In this document: positions 17,171 through 24,863 of the stretch, piece by piece
Layout of the letters: each line of letters opens with the position of its first letter
Position numbering within the stretch: the stretch's first letter is position 1
Source: an uncultured Bacillota bacterium
GTDB taxonomy: Bacteria; Bacillota; Clostridia; Oscillospirales; Oscillospiraceae
Assembly (NCBI GenBank): GCA_947573385.1
Contig: CANPFP010000006.1
Coordinates: 1 to 49,697, forward strand
Direction: 5' to 3'
DNA length: 49,697 bases
Notes under the pieces: generated by a model
Seen by the model: the letters and a program-made list of their open reading frames with translations, nothing else
Databases searched by the model: none
What the model was told of the DNA's origin: nothing
Made by a program: the position numbers and the translations under genes

Positions 17171-17200
17171 AAAGCCGTCTGATATGCAGGCGGCTTTTTT
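17171..17200 (+). terminator. Terminator of rpsT
   Basis: AAAGCCGTCTG (17171-17181) pairs with CAGGCGGCTTT (17187-17197) with one G-U pair, followed by a T run to 17200. Confidence 0.9.
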
Positions 17201-17256
17201 CGTATTTGTTTTTGCGGGGGTATGTGGTAGAATAACCGGCGGACCCCATCGTGTAG

Positions 17257-17320
17257 GGACCATCATGATGCATCCGCTTTCGTAGATTTTATGCAGGGGC
17301 GGACGCTTCGTGAAGCGTCC
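17257..17320 (+). repeat. Twin palindromic repeat, locus A
   Basis: Two GGAC...TCC palindromes lie 25 bp apart: a decayed ATC/GAT type at 17257-17275 and a near-perfect TTC/GAA type GGACGCTTCGTGAAGCGTCC at 17301-17320. GTAGGG lies at the left edge and CCCTAC at the right. Related pairs occur at 34717 and 44492. The unit ends 25 bp before the next start codon. Confidence 0.8.
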
Positions 17321-17345
17321 CTACTGGATGAAAGGAGACCCGACT

Positions 17346-18200
17346 ATGAAAAAATTTCTCTCTCTTCCCCCGGTCTCCTTTGCGGTGGAGACGGCGGAGC
17401 TCTACCTGCGGGTGGGGGCGGCCCGGGCGGCGGCGGCGCTGTCCTACTTTCTCATTTTGACCCTCTTCCCTCTGCTGGTATGCGTCAACTACTTCATCGG
17501 CCTGTTCCACCTGGACCTGGAAAACCTCCTCCAGTCGCTGGACCAGATTCTGCCCGCCGAAGCGCTGGCGGTAATACAGGACTATCTCAGCTATGTGGCG
17601 GGCAGTCAGTCGGACGCACTGCTGCTGGCCAGCCTGATTACCATATTTATCTCCGCCTCGGCGGGGCTGCGCACCCTGCTGGCCGCCATGGACGAGCTGC
17701 ACGGCGCTTCTGCCCCCCGGCCCTTCCGGCGGGCGGTGCTCAGTGTGGGCCTGTCCGCCCTGTTCCTCCTCACCGTCTACCTTTCGGTGGTGGTCATCTT
17801 CACCGGCGAGTGGTTTTTCTGGCTGCTGGAGGAGCATCTGCCCCGGTATATGATCGAGCACATCCCCCTGTCCGCCCTGTCCGGGCTGTGGCGGTGGATG
17901 CGCTACCTGCTGCTGTTCTGCTTTGTGCTGATGCTGGTGCTTATCGTCTACCGGGCGGGGACGCCCCGGGGCGCCATGCGCCGGCCGGTGGTGCTGCTGG
18001 CCTCCCTGCTGGCCGCCGTGGCCATTGTGGGGGCGTCGGTGCTGTTTTCCTGGTTTATCGGGATGTCCTCCCGCTATGCCCTGGTCTATGGGTCGCTGGC
18101 CTCCCTGATTATCCTGCTGGTGTGGCTCTACCTGTGCGGCAATCTGCTGCTGCTGGGGGCGGTGGTGGGCCGGGTGCTGGAGGACAGGCTGAAGGAATAA
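17346..18200 (+). CDS. YihY/BrkB family membrane protein
   Basis: A 284-aa protein with six predicted membrane helices. The features RVGAARAAAALSYFLILTLFPLLV near the start, SASAGLRTLLAAMDELHG and the end YGSLASLIILLVWLYLCGNLLLLGAVV are family signatures (formerly mis-named RNase BN). ATG 17346 follows AAAGGAG with good spacing; the longer frame from 17310 lies in the palindromic repeat. The biochemical role of the family is not settled. Confidence 0.92.
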   Translation: MKKFLSLPPVSFAVETAELYLRVGAARAAAALSYFLILTLFPLLVCVNYFIGLFHLDLENLLQSLDQILPAEALAVIQDYLSYVAGSQSDALLLASLITIFISASAGLRTLLAAMDELHGASAPRPFRRAVLSVGLSALFLLTVYLSVVVIFTGEWFFWLLEEHLPRYMIEHIPLSALSGLWRWMRYLLLFCFVLMLVLIVYRAGTPRGAMRRPVVLLASLLAAVAIVGASVLFSWFIGMSSRYALVYGSLASLIILLVWLYLCGNLLLLGAVVGRVLEDRLKE

Positions 18201-18205
18201 AAACA

Positions 18206-18223
18206 GCGCCGGAAAACCGGCGC
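18206..18223 (+). terminator. Hairpin between convergent genes
   Basis: GCGCCGG, loop AAAA, CCGGCGC, followed on the plus strand by CGCCTTTAT. It is short but well placed, 5 bp after the BrkB-type stop and before the stop of the convergent small ORF. Confidence 0.5.
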
Positions 18224-18235
18224 CGCCTTTATACG

Positions 18236-18376
18236 CTATTGGTCCGTCCCGGAGGACTCCGGCTCAGAGGCGTTGATGTACAGCTCCTCGCAGTCGCGCT
18301 GGGCTTTGATGAGAACGTTCATGGCCTCCTCGGTGGCACGGACCATGGTGCAGTACATCTCTTGGTAATCCGGCAT
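18236..18376 (-). CDS. 46-aa conserved-looking small protein
   Basis: ATG 18376 follows GAGGGTGG. The product MPDYQEMYCTMVRATEEAMN continues with NVLIKAQRDCEELYINA and an acidic Ser-rich tail. It reads as an amphipathic helix, not random sequence, and resembles short proteins I recall from clostridial genomes. A longer frame reaching back to 18661 crosses an RNA-like hairpin region and is Cys-rich and implausible there. Function is unknown. Confidence 0.6.
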   Translation of the reverse strand: MPDYQEMYCTMVRATEEAMNVLIKAQRDCEELYINASEPESSGTDQ

Positions 18377-18424
18377 AACGATAACCACCCTCAAGGGGCA
18401 GCCCTCAGGCTGCTTCCCTGTTTT

Positions 18425-18511
18425 CTCGACGGTTCCGCCCGCGGGGGGAGTGCACAGGGGGATAGGTGAGGAAAAAATTATGACTCCCCCCCCGCAGGTT
18501 TTCCCGTCGAG
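18425..18511 (-). other. Long two-part hairpin upstream of the small ORF
   Basis: An outer 8-bp stem CTCGACGG/CCGTCGAG (18425-18432, 18504-18511) and an inner 11-bp G/C stem (18441-18451 with 18483-18495) are separated by an 8-nt internal loop on each side, with a 31-nt AT-containing apical loop. On the minus strand it would be in the 5' leader of the 46-aa gene. It does not match a riboswitch that I recognise. Confidence 0.5.
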
Positions 18512-18583
18512 ACAAACAAAAGCGATGCAGAATTTAACAAATCCCACACCGCATATATCAGACACAAAACCCCAAAACCAGAC

Positions 18584-18612
18584 TTGTAAACGGGAGGAAA
18601 ATCTGGTATAAT
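18584..18612 (+). promoter_or_regulatory. Sigma-A promoter of a candidate small RNA
   Basis: TTGTAA (18584-18589), 17 bp, TATAAT (18607-18612). No open reading frame with a ribosome site follows for more than 400 bp. Confidence 0.75.
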
Positions 18613-18618
18613 AGGGAC

Positions 18619-18705
18619 TGGTGCAGCAATGCTGTTGTGTGGGTGCTGTTTTCACCCGCACAGGGGTACGGGGTGGTCTAGGCCCCGTGCCCTGCCCTTT
18701 TATTT
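18619..18705 (+). ncRNA. Candidate small RNA of about 85 nt
   Basis: Downstream of a consensus promoter lie a small CAGC/GCTG hairpin, a 10-bp hairpin TGTGTGGGTG/CACCCGCACA (18636-18645, 18653-18662) and a terminator-like hairpin GGGTACGGGG/CCCCGTGCCC (18664-18673, 18683-18692). TTTTATTT follows at 18698-18705. Start and end are estimates. It lacks the conserved GGAAG/GCAGCC core of SRP RNA and the tmRNA or RNase P motifs, so its class is unknown. Confidence 0.6.
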
Positions 18706-18777
18706 GTCTCTGGTTTCTATTGTAACATGGTTTGTCGAAAAATACAAGATTTATTTCGAATTATTTCATACTAAATT

Positions 18778-18807
18778 CGGGCGGCCTGTGGCCGCCCGCG
18801 TTTTTTT
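18778..18807 (+). terminator. Strong GC hairpin with T7
   Basis: CGGGCGGCC, loop TGT, GGCCGCCCG, then CG and seven T. The arms are perfect. It acts as a second stop for the small-RNA transcript or for read-through. The core GGCCTGTGGCC recurs at 26158-26168. Confidence 0.85.
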
Positions 18808-18825
18808 CCGGACCAGCCAGCGCCG

Positions 18826-18919
18826 AAAAGCCCCCCTTGCTAAAGGGGGGAGGGCCGCCGGACGCAGTCCGGTGGCGGGGGGATTCCGTTCACCTTCCCC
18901 TTTGGGGGAGGGCTTTTTT
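18826..18919 (+). repeat. MITE-like 94-bp inverted-repeat element
   Basis: The ends AAAAGCC (18826-18832) and GGCTTTT (18911-18917) are inverted, and the interior contains CCCCCC..GGGGGG stretches and a central hairpin GCCGGAC/GTCCGGTGGC. The whole can fold into one long imperfect hairpin. Its style matches the non-coding palindromic repeats common in gut Clostridia. It carries no ORF. The remaining sequence to 19037 shows only a weak promoter (TATGCT preceded by TTTCCA). Confidence 0.65.
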
Positions 18920-19037
18920 CGCTTTCGGGCGCTGCATTTTCTCTGCCCGCGCCCTTTCCAAACCCCTGAAAATGTGCTATGCTTATCCTGAGAAAATTTC
19001 GCCGCTCCACAGCTGGGGCGGCTGATGGGGTGACAGT

Positions 19038-22000
19038 ATGAACAAAATGATCCGTCAGCTGAACCGCGACATTCTTGATTCCCTGGCCGCCCGGTATCCA
19101 GGGGGGGGACTGACCAACCGGCGGACGCTCCAGGACCTGATGAAGGCTCCCGCCTGGGACGAGGGTCTGTCCGCCCTGTTCCCCATTCGGGAGCGGCTGA
19201 GCTGCGCCCATATCCTGGAGCTGTGCGCCCCCATGCTGGATCATCTGTGCCCCGCTCCCCCCAAAAAGGGCTGGGGGCCCTTCACTTACCAATATGTGTG
19301 CCACATCATGTTCCCGGAAGGCGGCTTTGCCCCCGAAGCGGACCGGTGCGGCGCCGGGGCGGAGTTCTACCTCACCGTGCTCCAGGTTCTGCTGGACCAC
19401 GAGCGGGCCGCCCTGCCCTTCGACCCCATGCTGGACTTCCGTTTCCTCTCTGAGGAGGAGTATGAACCGTGCGACAAGGCCCGGGAGTACCGCCGCTTTC
19501 TGGCCGCCTGGCGGGGAGAGTTCCTGTATGAGCTGATGCGGCTGGGGATGGAGTTTACCCCCTTCAAGACTTTGAGCCACATCGCCGGCGTCCACCACAT
19601 CGCCATGACCGCCGCCCGGGGACTGGCCCAGGCCGGGGTGGAGGTGGACCTGGCCCTGATCTCCGCCGCCGCCGCCGCCCACGACGTGGGCAAATTCGGC
19701 TGCCGCCCCGGGGAGCGGGTGCCCTACCTCCACTACTACTACACCGACCAGTGGCTGCTGGACCGGAAGATGGAGGACATCAGCCACATCGCCTCCAACC
19801 ACTCCACCTGGGACCTGGAGCTGGAGTCCCTGTCGGTGGAGTCCCTGCTGCTGATCTACGCCGACTTCCGCTCCAAGTCGGAGCGGGACAAAGAGGGCAA
19901 TGAGATTGTGGTCCTCTACCCCCTGGACCAGTCCTTCCAGGTGATCTTGTCCAAGCTGGACAACGTGGACCGAAAGAAGCGGCGGCGGTATGAGTTTGTT
20001 TACGGCAAGCTCCACGATTTTGAGGACTACATGCGCCGGCTGGGGGTAGACGTGGACCTCACCGGCCGGCAGCAGGAGACCGTCCCGGTGAAGGACCCCG
20101 CCCTTATCGGCCAGGAGGAGACGCTGAACGGGCTCATCCTCCTGTCGGTAGAGCACAATCTGCAATTGATGCACATGCTGTCTAACGAGCAGAAGTTCGG
20201 CAACATCATCGAAGCCGCCCGTTCCACCAAGAGCTGGCAGCAGCTGCGCGCCTATCTCAATGTCTTCGGCGAATACTTCACCTATCTGTCGGTGCGGCAG
20301 AAGACCCAGGCACTTTCCTTCCTCTATGAGCTGCTGATGCACCGCGAGGGCGATATCCGCCGTCAGGCCGGCGCCCTCATCGGCCAGATTATAGCCCGTT
20401 TCCACCTGGTCTACCGCAAGGAGGTGCCCAGCCACGCCCAGAACGACCCGGCGGAGGAGGTACCCTTTACCCTTTGGAGCCAGTACCTGGACATGATTAT
20501 CTTCCCCGACCACAAGACCACCCCCCAGCAGCGCTCCCACATCAGCTACACCCTCAAGCTGGTGGTGGAGTCCATGCTGAACCACGCCAGGCCGGGGGAT
20601 ATCCCCCGCTTTCTGGACGCCCTGCTGCGCTACTTCAACGACCCTGTCCACACCGACGACGACACCGCCTTCACCCTCCTCGATGCCGCCCGCTACCTGC
20701 CCCCCAAGCACTACGGGGAGGAGACCAGGGAGAAGCTGGTGGACTTCGCTGCCCACTTCGCCGTCTCGGCGGACCTGCGGCTGGTAACCGCCGCCCTCCA
20801 GTTCCTCCGGGAGACGGTGCGCAACATCCCCCGCAGCCACCCTCAGATGGCCCGCATCGCCGATTTGGCGGAGGGTGTCCCCTCCCCGCAGCTGACCACC
20901 GTATTCCTCAAGTGCCGCATCCTGCGCCGGGCGGGGCGGGATGTGTCCGCCCTGGAGCGTACCCTGTACCACACCGACATCACCAGCGAGGTTTTTCTGG
21001 ACAACCTGAAAATCGCCACCCCCTGGGTGGTGAAGGTGGCCGGTGTAGAGCTGCTCCGGGACCAGGTGGAGCACGGAGCTGAGACACATATTCTCCACAT
21101 CGCCACCCACTTCTCCAACCTGGTAAAGGTGTCAGAGCGGGTGGTGGTACGGCACACCGCCGGCTCCGCCCTGGTTCACACCCTGTCTCTCCTGCGCCGG
21201 GAACAGCGCAACGAGGTGGTGGTGGAACTGGGCAAGGGGCTGGAGATGGGCCAGTATGAGATTTCCAAATACATCCCCCAGTACCTGGGGGAGGCCGCTC
21301 TCTACCTCCACCCCAGCGAGCTGGACGAACAGGTGCTGTGGCTGAAAACCCTTCTCGGCTCCCCCAACGACTCCGCCGTGGCCGGGGCGCTGAACACCAT
21401 CGCCGTGCTGCTCCAGCACTACCCCGCCTACCAGCAGCGTTTTCCCGAGCGGCAGCACATCTACGAAGCGCGGCGGCAGGAGCTGCTGGGCCTGCTCCTC
21501 CAGGGGCTGGCCCACTACCGGGAGACGGTGCGCCAGGAGGCCCTGCTGGTCACCGGCAGGCTGCTCTTCGAGAGTCCCCTGCTGACCATGGAGGAGAAGT
21601 CCCGGCTGTTTTCCCTCAGCTACCGGAAACTGCTCTTCCTCACCCAGGAATCCTCTTCCCGGCAGGACGGCCTTACCTTTTTCTACCGGGCGGCCGCCCT
21701 GGCCCACATCAACCGCTTTATCTCCCTGCGGCGGCTGGACCACGGCCCCTTCACCTTTGAAAAGCCCCGGAAAATCGCCTTCTTCCCCGGCACCTTCGAC
21801 CCCTTCACCCTGTCCCACAAGGGTATCGTCCACGCCATCCGGGACCTGGGGTTCGAGGTCTATCTGGCAGTGGACGAGTTTTCCTGGTCCAAAAAGGCCC
21901 AGCCCCACCTGATCCGCCGGCAGATTGTCAACCTGTCCATCGCCGGGGACTTCCACGTCCATCTCTTCCCCGATGATATCCCGGTGAATATCGCCAACCC

Positions 22001-23834
22001 CGCCGACCTGCGGCGGCTGACCGAGCTGTTCCCCGGCCAGCAGGTATACATCGTGGCGGGGAGCGACGTGGTAGCCAACGCATCCTCCTACAAGGCGGAG
22101 CCCCGGCCCTTCTCCATCCACCAGATGAACCACGTCATCTTCCGTCGGGCAGGTGAGACCGAACTGCCCGCCCCTCTGCCCATCACCGGCCAGGTAATTC
22201 AGCTCCAGCTGCCCCCCCACCTGGAGGATATCAGCTCTACCCGCATCCGGGAGAACGTGGACCTGAACCGGGACATCTCCAACTTCATCGACCCGGTGAT
22301 TCAGGACTTTATCTATCAGAACGGCCTGTATCTCCGGGACAGCCAGGATAAGCCCATGCTGGGCGCCGGCGATTTGGAGTTCCAGTGGGTGGGGGAGCCC
22401 GACCCCCTGCTGCTGGACACCCTCACCGCCGGCCAGCCCGACCGGGAGACGGTGCGCTCCGCCATCACCGACCAGGGGGACCGGGTGCTCCTCCTCCGCC
22501 GGGCGGGGAGCGGGGACATTCTGGGCTACATCGCCTACCGCTCCCTCACCACCTCCCAGCTCTTCACCGCCCTGGGAGACACCGAGCTGGCCAACCGCAT
22601 CCGCCTGCGGGCGGCGGGCAAGACCCTGCTCATCACCGCCCTGGCCGCCGGCGGAAACCAGAGCTTTAAGGACTACCACCAGCTCCTTCTGTGCGAGCTG
22701 CTGGCCCGTGCCCTGGAGGAGGGCTGCATCTACGGGGTGTTCTGCCCTCATGACGGCCGGCTGGACAGCCAGCTGGAGGACGTGCTTCTGCGCACTGGCT
22801 TTCTGGCCCGGGAGGGGGACCTCCCCATCCGGGAGACCGACATGCACGCCCCCGCCACCCTGATCCAGAATCTGGAGACCACCATTCAAGAGCCCCTGGC
22901 CCAGAATTCCCGGGTGCTGGCCGCCATCCGCCGCAGCCACCGGAGCCTTCAGCGGGCCCTGGCCCGGCTCTACCCCGGCTCCCTGCTGCTCACCCTGTCG
23001 GCCGATATCATCCACCAGCGGCTGCTGGAGAAGATTACCGCCTATAACAACGTCCCCGCCGTCCCCACCACCCCCCGGGTGCTGGGTGAGAACATGTGCG
23101 TCCCCTATGGCAAGCTCCTCCGGGGCAAGACGGTGCCCAACACCGTCACCAAAACCATCCACACCGACCGGGTGTACTCCCCCGACCTGTCCGAGAGCGT
23201 GATGGAGCCCTTCCCCTACTACGCCCCCATCCCCAGCCAGATCAGAACCATCAAGTCCTTCGACCGGCCGGTGATTCTGGTGGACGACCTGATGCACCCC
23301 GGCTTCCGCTTCAAGGCCCTGGACCCCATCCTCCGGCAGGAGGGGGTGCCCATCCGCATGGTGCTGGTGGGGGTGCTCTCCGGCTACGGCAAGGACCTGA
23401 TGGACCACTGGGAGCGGCCGGTGGACGCGGTGTATTACCTGCCCACCCTGCGGCAGTGGTTCATCGAGGCCACTCTGTACCCCTTCATCGGGGGCAATAC
23501 CGTGCGGCGGCCAAGCTCGCCGGTGCCCGGCCTGCTGCCCGGCATCAACCACATCCTGCCCTATGCCCAACCCGTCTATCAGGAACCCTGCGCCCGGGAG
23601 GCGGTGTTCCACCTGTCCCGTACCTGCCTGGAGGGGGCGCTGGATGTGATCCGCACCCTGGAGCAGGAATACCGCATCCTCTACGGCCGCAACCTCACCC
23701 TGGCCCGGCTGCCCGAGGCGGTGATCCTCCCCCTGTGCCCCGACAAGGGCACCTGCCTGCACTACGACCCCACCCTGTCCGCCTCCGTCTACCTGGAGAA
23801 CGACCTGGAGCAGCTGCTGCGGCAGAATCCGTGA
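19038..23834 (+). CDS. 1598-aa multidomain protein: HD hydrolase, helical repeats, NadD-like transferase, PRTase-like domain
   Basis: A very large soluble fusion. Residues about 175-300 hold an HD domain: H181, H186, H187, then AAHDVGKFG with H215-D216, and H255. Residues about 330-900 are helical, HEAT-like repeats. At 912-1100 is a nicotinate-mononucleotide-adenylyltransferase-like domain with GTFDPFTLSHKG (918-929) and ISSTRIREN (1065-1073), both nucleotide-binding motifs intact. About 1110-1300 has a weak GNAT-like pattern. The C-terminal part has a phosphoribosyltransferase-like loop VILVDDLMHPG (1412-1422). The reading frame is open throughout with uniform codon use. ATG 19038 follows GGGGTGA. 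NAD or nucleotide metabolism or sensing is the likely theme, but the exact reaction cannot be derived. Confidence 0.85.
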   Translation: MNKMIRQLNRDILDSLAARYPGGGLTNRRTLQDLMKAPAWDEGLSALFPIRERLSCAHILELCAPMLDHLCPAPPKKGWGPFTYQYVCHIMFPEGGFAPEADRCGAGAEFYLTVLQVLLDHERAALPFDPMLDFRFLSEEEYEPCDKAREYRRFLAAWRGEFLYELMRLGMEFTPFKTLSHIAGVHHIAMTAARGLAQAGVEVDLALISAAAAAHDVGKFGCRPGERVPYLHYYYTDQWLLDRKMEDISHIASNHSTWDLELESLSVESLLLIYADFRSKSERDKEGNEIVVLYPLDQSFQVILSKLDNVDRKKRRRYEFVYGKLHDFEDYMRRLGVDVDLTGRQQETVPVKDPALIGQEETLNGLILLSVEHNLQLMHMLSNEQKFGNIIEAARSTKSWQQLRAYLNVFGEYFTYLSVRQKTQALSFLYELLMHREGDIRRQAGALIGQIIARFHLVYRKEVPSHAQNDPAEEVPFTLWSQYLDMIIFPDHKTTPQQRSHISYTLKLVVESMLNHARPGDIPRFLDALLRYFNDPVHTDDDTAFTLLDAARYLPPKHYGEETREKLVDFAAHFAVSADLRLVTAALQFLRETVRNIPRSHPQMARIADLAEGVPSPQLTTVFLKCRILRRAGRDVSALERTLYHTDITSEVFLDNLKIATPWVVKVAGVELLRDQVEHGAETHILHIATHFSNLVKVSERVVVRHTAGSALVHTLSLLRREQRNEVVVELGKGLEMGQYEISKYIPQYLGEAALYLHPSELDEQVLWLKTLLGSPNDSAVAGALNTIAVLLQHYPAYQQRFPERQHIYEARRQELLGLLLQGLAHYRETVRQEALLVTGRLLFESPLLTMEEKSRLFSLSYRKLLFLTQESSSRQDGLTFFYRAAALAHINRFISLRRLDHGPFTFEKPRKIAFFPGTFDPFTLSHKGIVHAIRDLGFEVYLAVDEFSWSKKAQPHLIRRQIVNLSIAGDFHVHLFPDDIPVNIANPADLRRLTELFPGQQVYIVAGSDVVANASSYKAEPRPFSIHQMNHVIFRRAGETELPAPLPITGQVIQLQLPPHLEDISSTRIRENVDLNRDISNFIDPVIQDFIYQNGLYLRDSQDKPMLGAGDLEFQWVGEPDPLLLDTLTAGQPDRETVRSAITDQGDRVLLLRRAGSGDILGYIAYRSLTTSQLFTALGDTELANRIRLRAAGKTLLITALAAGGNQSFKDYHQLLLCELLARALEEGCIYGVFCPHDGRLDSQLEDVLLRTGFLAREGDLPIRETDMHAPATLIQNLETTIQEPLAQNSRVLAAIRRSHRSLQRALARLYPGSLLLTLSADIIHQRLLEKITAYNNVPAVPTTPRVLGENMCVPYGKLLRGKTVPNTVTKTIHTDRVYSPDLSESVMEPFPYYAPIPSQIRTIKSFDRPVILVDDLMHPGFRFKALDPILRQEGVPIRMVLVGVLSGYGKDLMDHWERPVDAVYYLPTLRQWFIEATLYPFIGGNTVRRPSSPVPGLLPGINHILPYAQPVYQEPCAREAVFHLSRTCLEGALDVIRTLEQEYRILYGRNLTLARLPEAVILPLCPDKGTCLHYDPTLSASVYLENDLEQLLRQNP

Positions 23835-23842
23835 CAAACAAA

Positions 23843-23864
23843 GGGGCGGCCTGACAGCCGCCCC
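23843..23864 (-). terminator. Hairpin between convergent genes
   Basis: GGGGCGGC, 6-nt loop, GCCGCCCC. On the minus strand TTTGTTTG follows, so it mainly suits the regulator gene ending at 23878. Confidence 0.6.
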
Positions 23865-23877
23865 ACAGTGGATGATA

Positions 23878-24732
23878 TTAATAACCGGCCCTTTCACCGG
23901 TAAGGAAGGAATATTCCGCGTAATAGCCGTCCCCCCAGAAGAACACCACCGAGTACAGATATCCCGGTTCCAGACCTTCGATCATATATTCATGCCCATG
24001 GCCCCCGAGGTTCCACGGGCAGACAGCGACCGGCTCCCCCTCCTCAAAGCCCGCGTCTGTTCCCTTCATCCGCTCTGGCCAGCGCAGGACCTTCATCTCC
24101 ATCTCCCTTTTTGCCCCCTCTACACAAAAGCGGATGTGGCCGGGTACGGTATCCAGCTCCAGTTCAAAGAGGTAGGGCGGATAGGAAACGGAGCGGGAAA
24201 TGAGCGGGTCTGTGTGAAACAGTGAGCCGTCCGATTCGAAGGGCCCATACGCGCTCATAAGCGTGCCGTCAACCTTATAGGTCACCGAGGGGACAGAGGT
24301 CTGATAGCTGAACGCCACCTTCGGCCAGTGCTCATCCCGGTCGTAGAGCTTTTGCCGCTGACGCTCCTCCCAGGCGGGCCGGCCAATCAGTACCCCGGCC
24401 GCGGCCAGCAGGGCCAGCAGGACCAGAGCCGCCCGCCGGTACCGCTTTTTCTTCTGTTCCTGCGCCCCGGCCAGGGTCACCGCCTCGTCTACCGCCTGTT
24501 CCAGCGCGGGGATTGTGGCCGTTTCCCGCTCTCCACGAAGCAGTTCAGCCACGGTGATGCCCAGCGCCTGGCACAGGGGCTCAAACAGGGAGACCTCGGG
24601 CAGATTCAGTCCCCTCTCCCACTTGGACACCGCCCGGTCCGATATGTGGAGCCGCTCCGCCAGCTCCCGCTGGGTCAGCCCTTGTTCCTTCCGCGTCCGG
24701 GCAATCAGTCCTCCGATCTTTTGGATATCCAT
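23878..24732 (-). CDS. Membrane-anchored XRE-family regulator
   Basis: A 284-aa protein. Residues 7-65 form a Cro/C1-type helix-turn-helix (LTQRELAERLHISDRAVSKWERG). After an acidic linker and a basic KKKRYRR stop-transfer a membrane helix spans about 100-118. The C-terminal 165 residues would be outside the cell and are rich in aromatic beta-like sequence ending YSVVFFWGDGYYAEYSF. Such one-component membrane regulators bind DNA from the membrane and may sense an external signal. ATG 24732 has AGGAGGGG. It is divergent from the LDH-like gene cluster and could control it. Confidence 0.88.
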   Translation of the reverse strand: MDIQKIGGLIARTRKEQGLTQRELAERLHISDRAVSKWERGLNLPEVSLFEPLCQALGITVAELLRGERETATIPALEQAVDEAVTLAGAQEQKKKRYRRAALVLLALLAAAGVLIGRPAWEERQRQKLYDRDEHWPKVAFSYQTSVPSVTYKVDGTLMSAYGPFESDGSLFHTDPLISRSVSYPPYLFELELDTVPGHIRFCVEGAKREMEMKVLRWPERMKGTDAGFEEGEPVAVCPWNLGGHGHEYMIEGLEPGYLYSVVFFWGDGYYAEYSFLTGERAGY

Positions 24733-24754
24733 TGTACCCCTCCTCTCTTATCTC

Positions 24755-24782
24755 AGCATACTCCGTCCGTATTATTTGTCAA
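24755..24782 (-). promoter_or_regulatory. Promoter of the XRE regulator
   Basis: On the minus strand TTGACA (24777-24782), 16 bp, TATGCT (24755-24760). The -35 is perfect. Confidence 0.7.
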
Positions 24783-24863
24783 CAAACCTGTGGTTGAGCC
24801 GTAGATAAAGGCGACAGGTTTTCCTTCATCCCCCCTAAAGTTAATACAAGGAGCAATTTTATT

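Noticed and set aside
18619-18705. Identification of the small RNA as SRP RNA or 6S RNA.
   Set aside because: The SRP core GGAAG/GCAGCC is missing and the length and fold do not match a 6S RNA with a large central bubble. It is left unclassified.
17171-18919. CRISPR array or IS element in the repeat-rich gap.
   Set aside because: There is no regular repeat-spacer spacing, no cas gene and no transposase frame. The repeats are isolated palindromes.
21132-23897. A 921-codon minus-strand frame opposite the 1598-aa gene, with another of 756 codons at 18840-21110.
   Set aside because: Both are shadow frames with Gly/Gln/Val-rich composition and no start signal. The plus frame has clear motifs.
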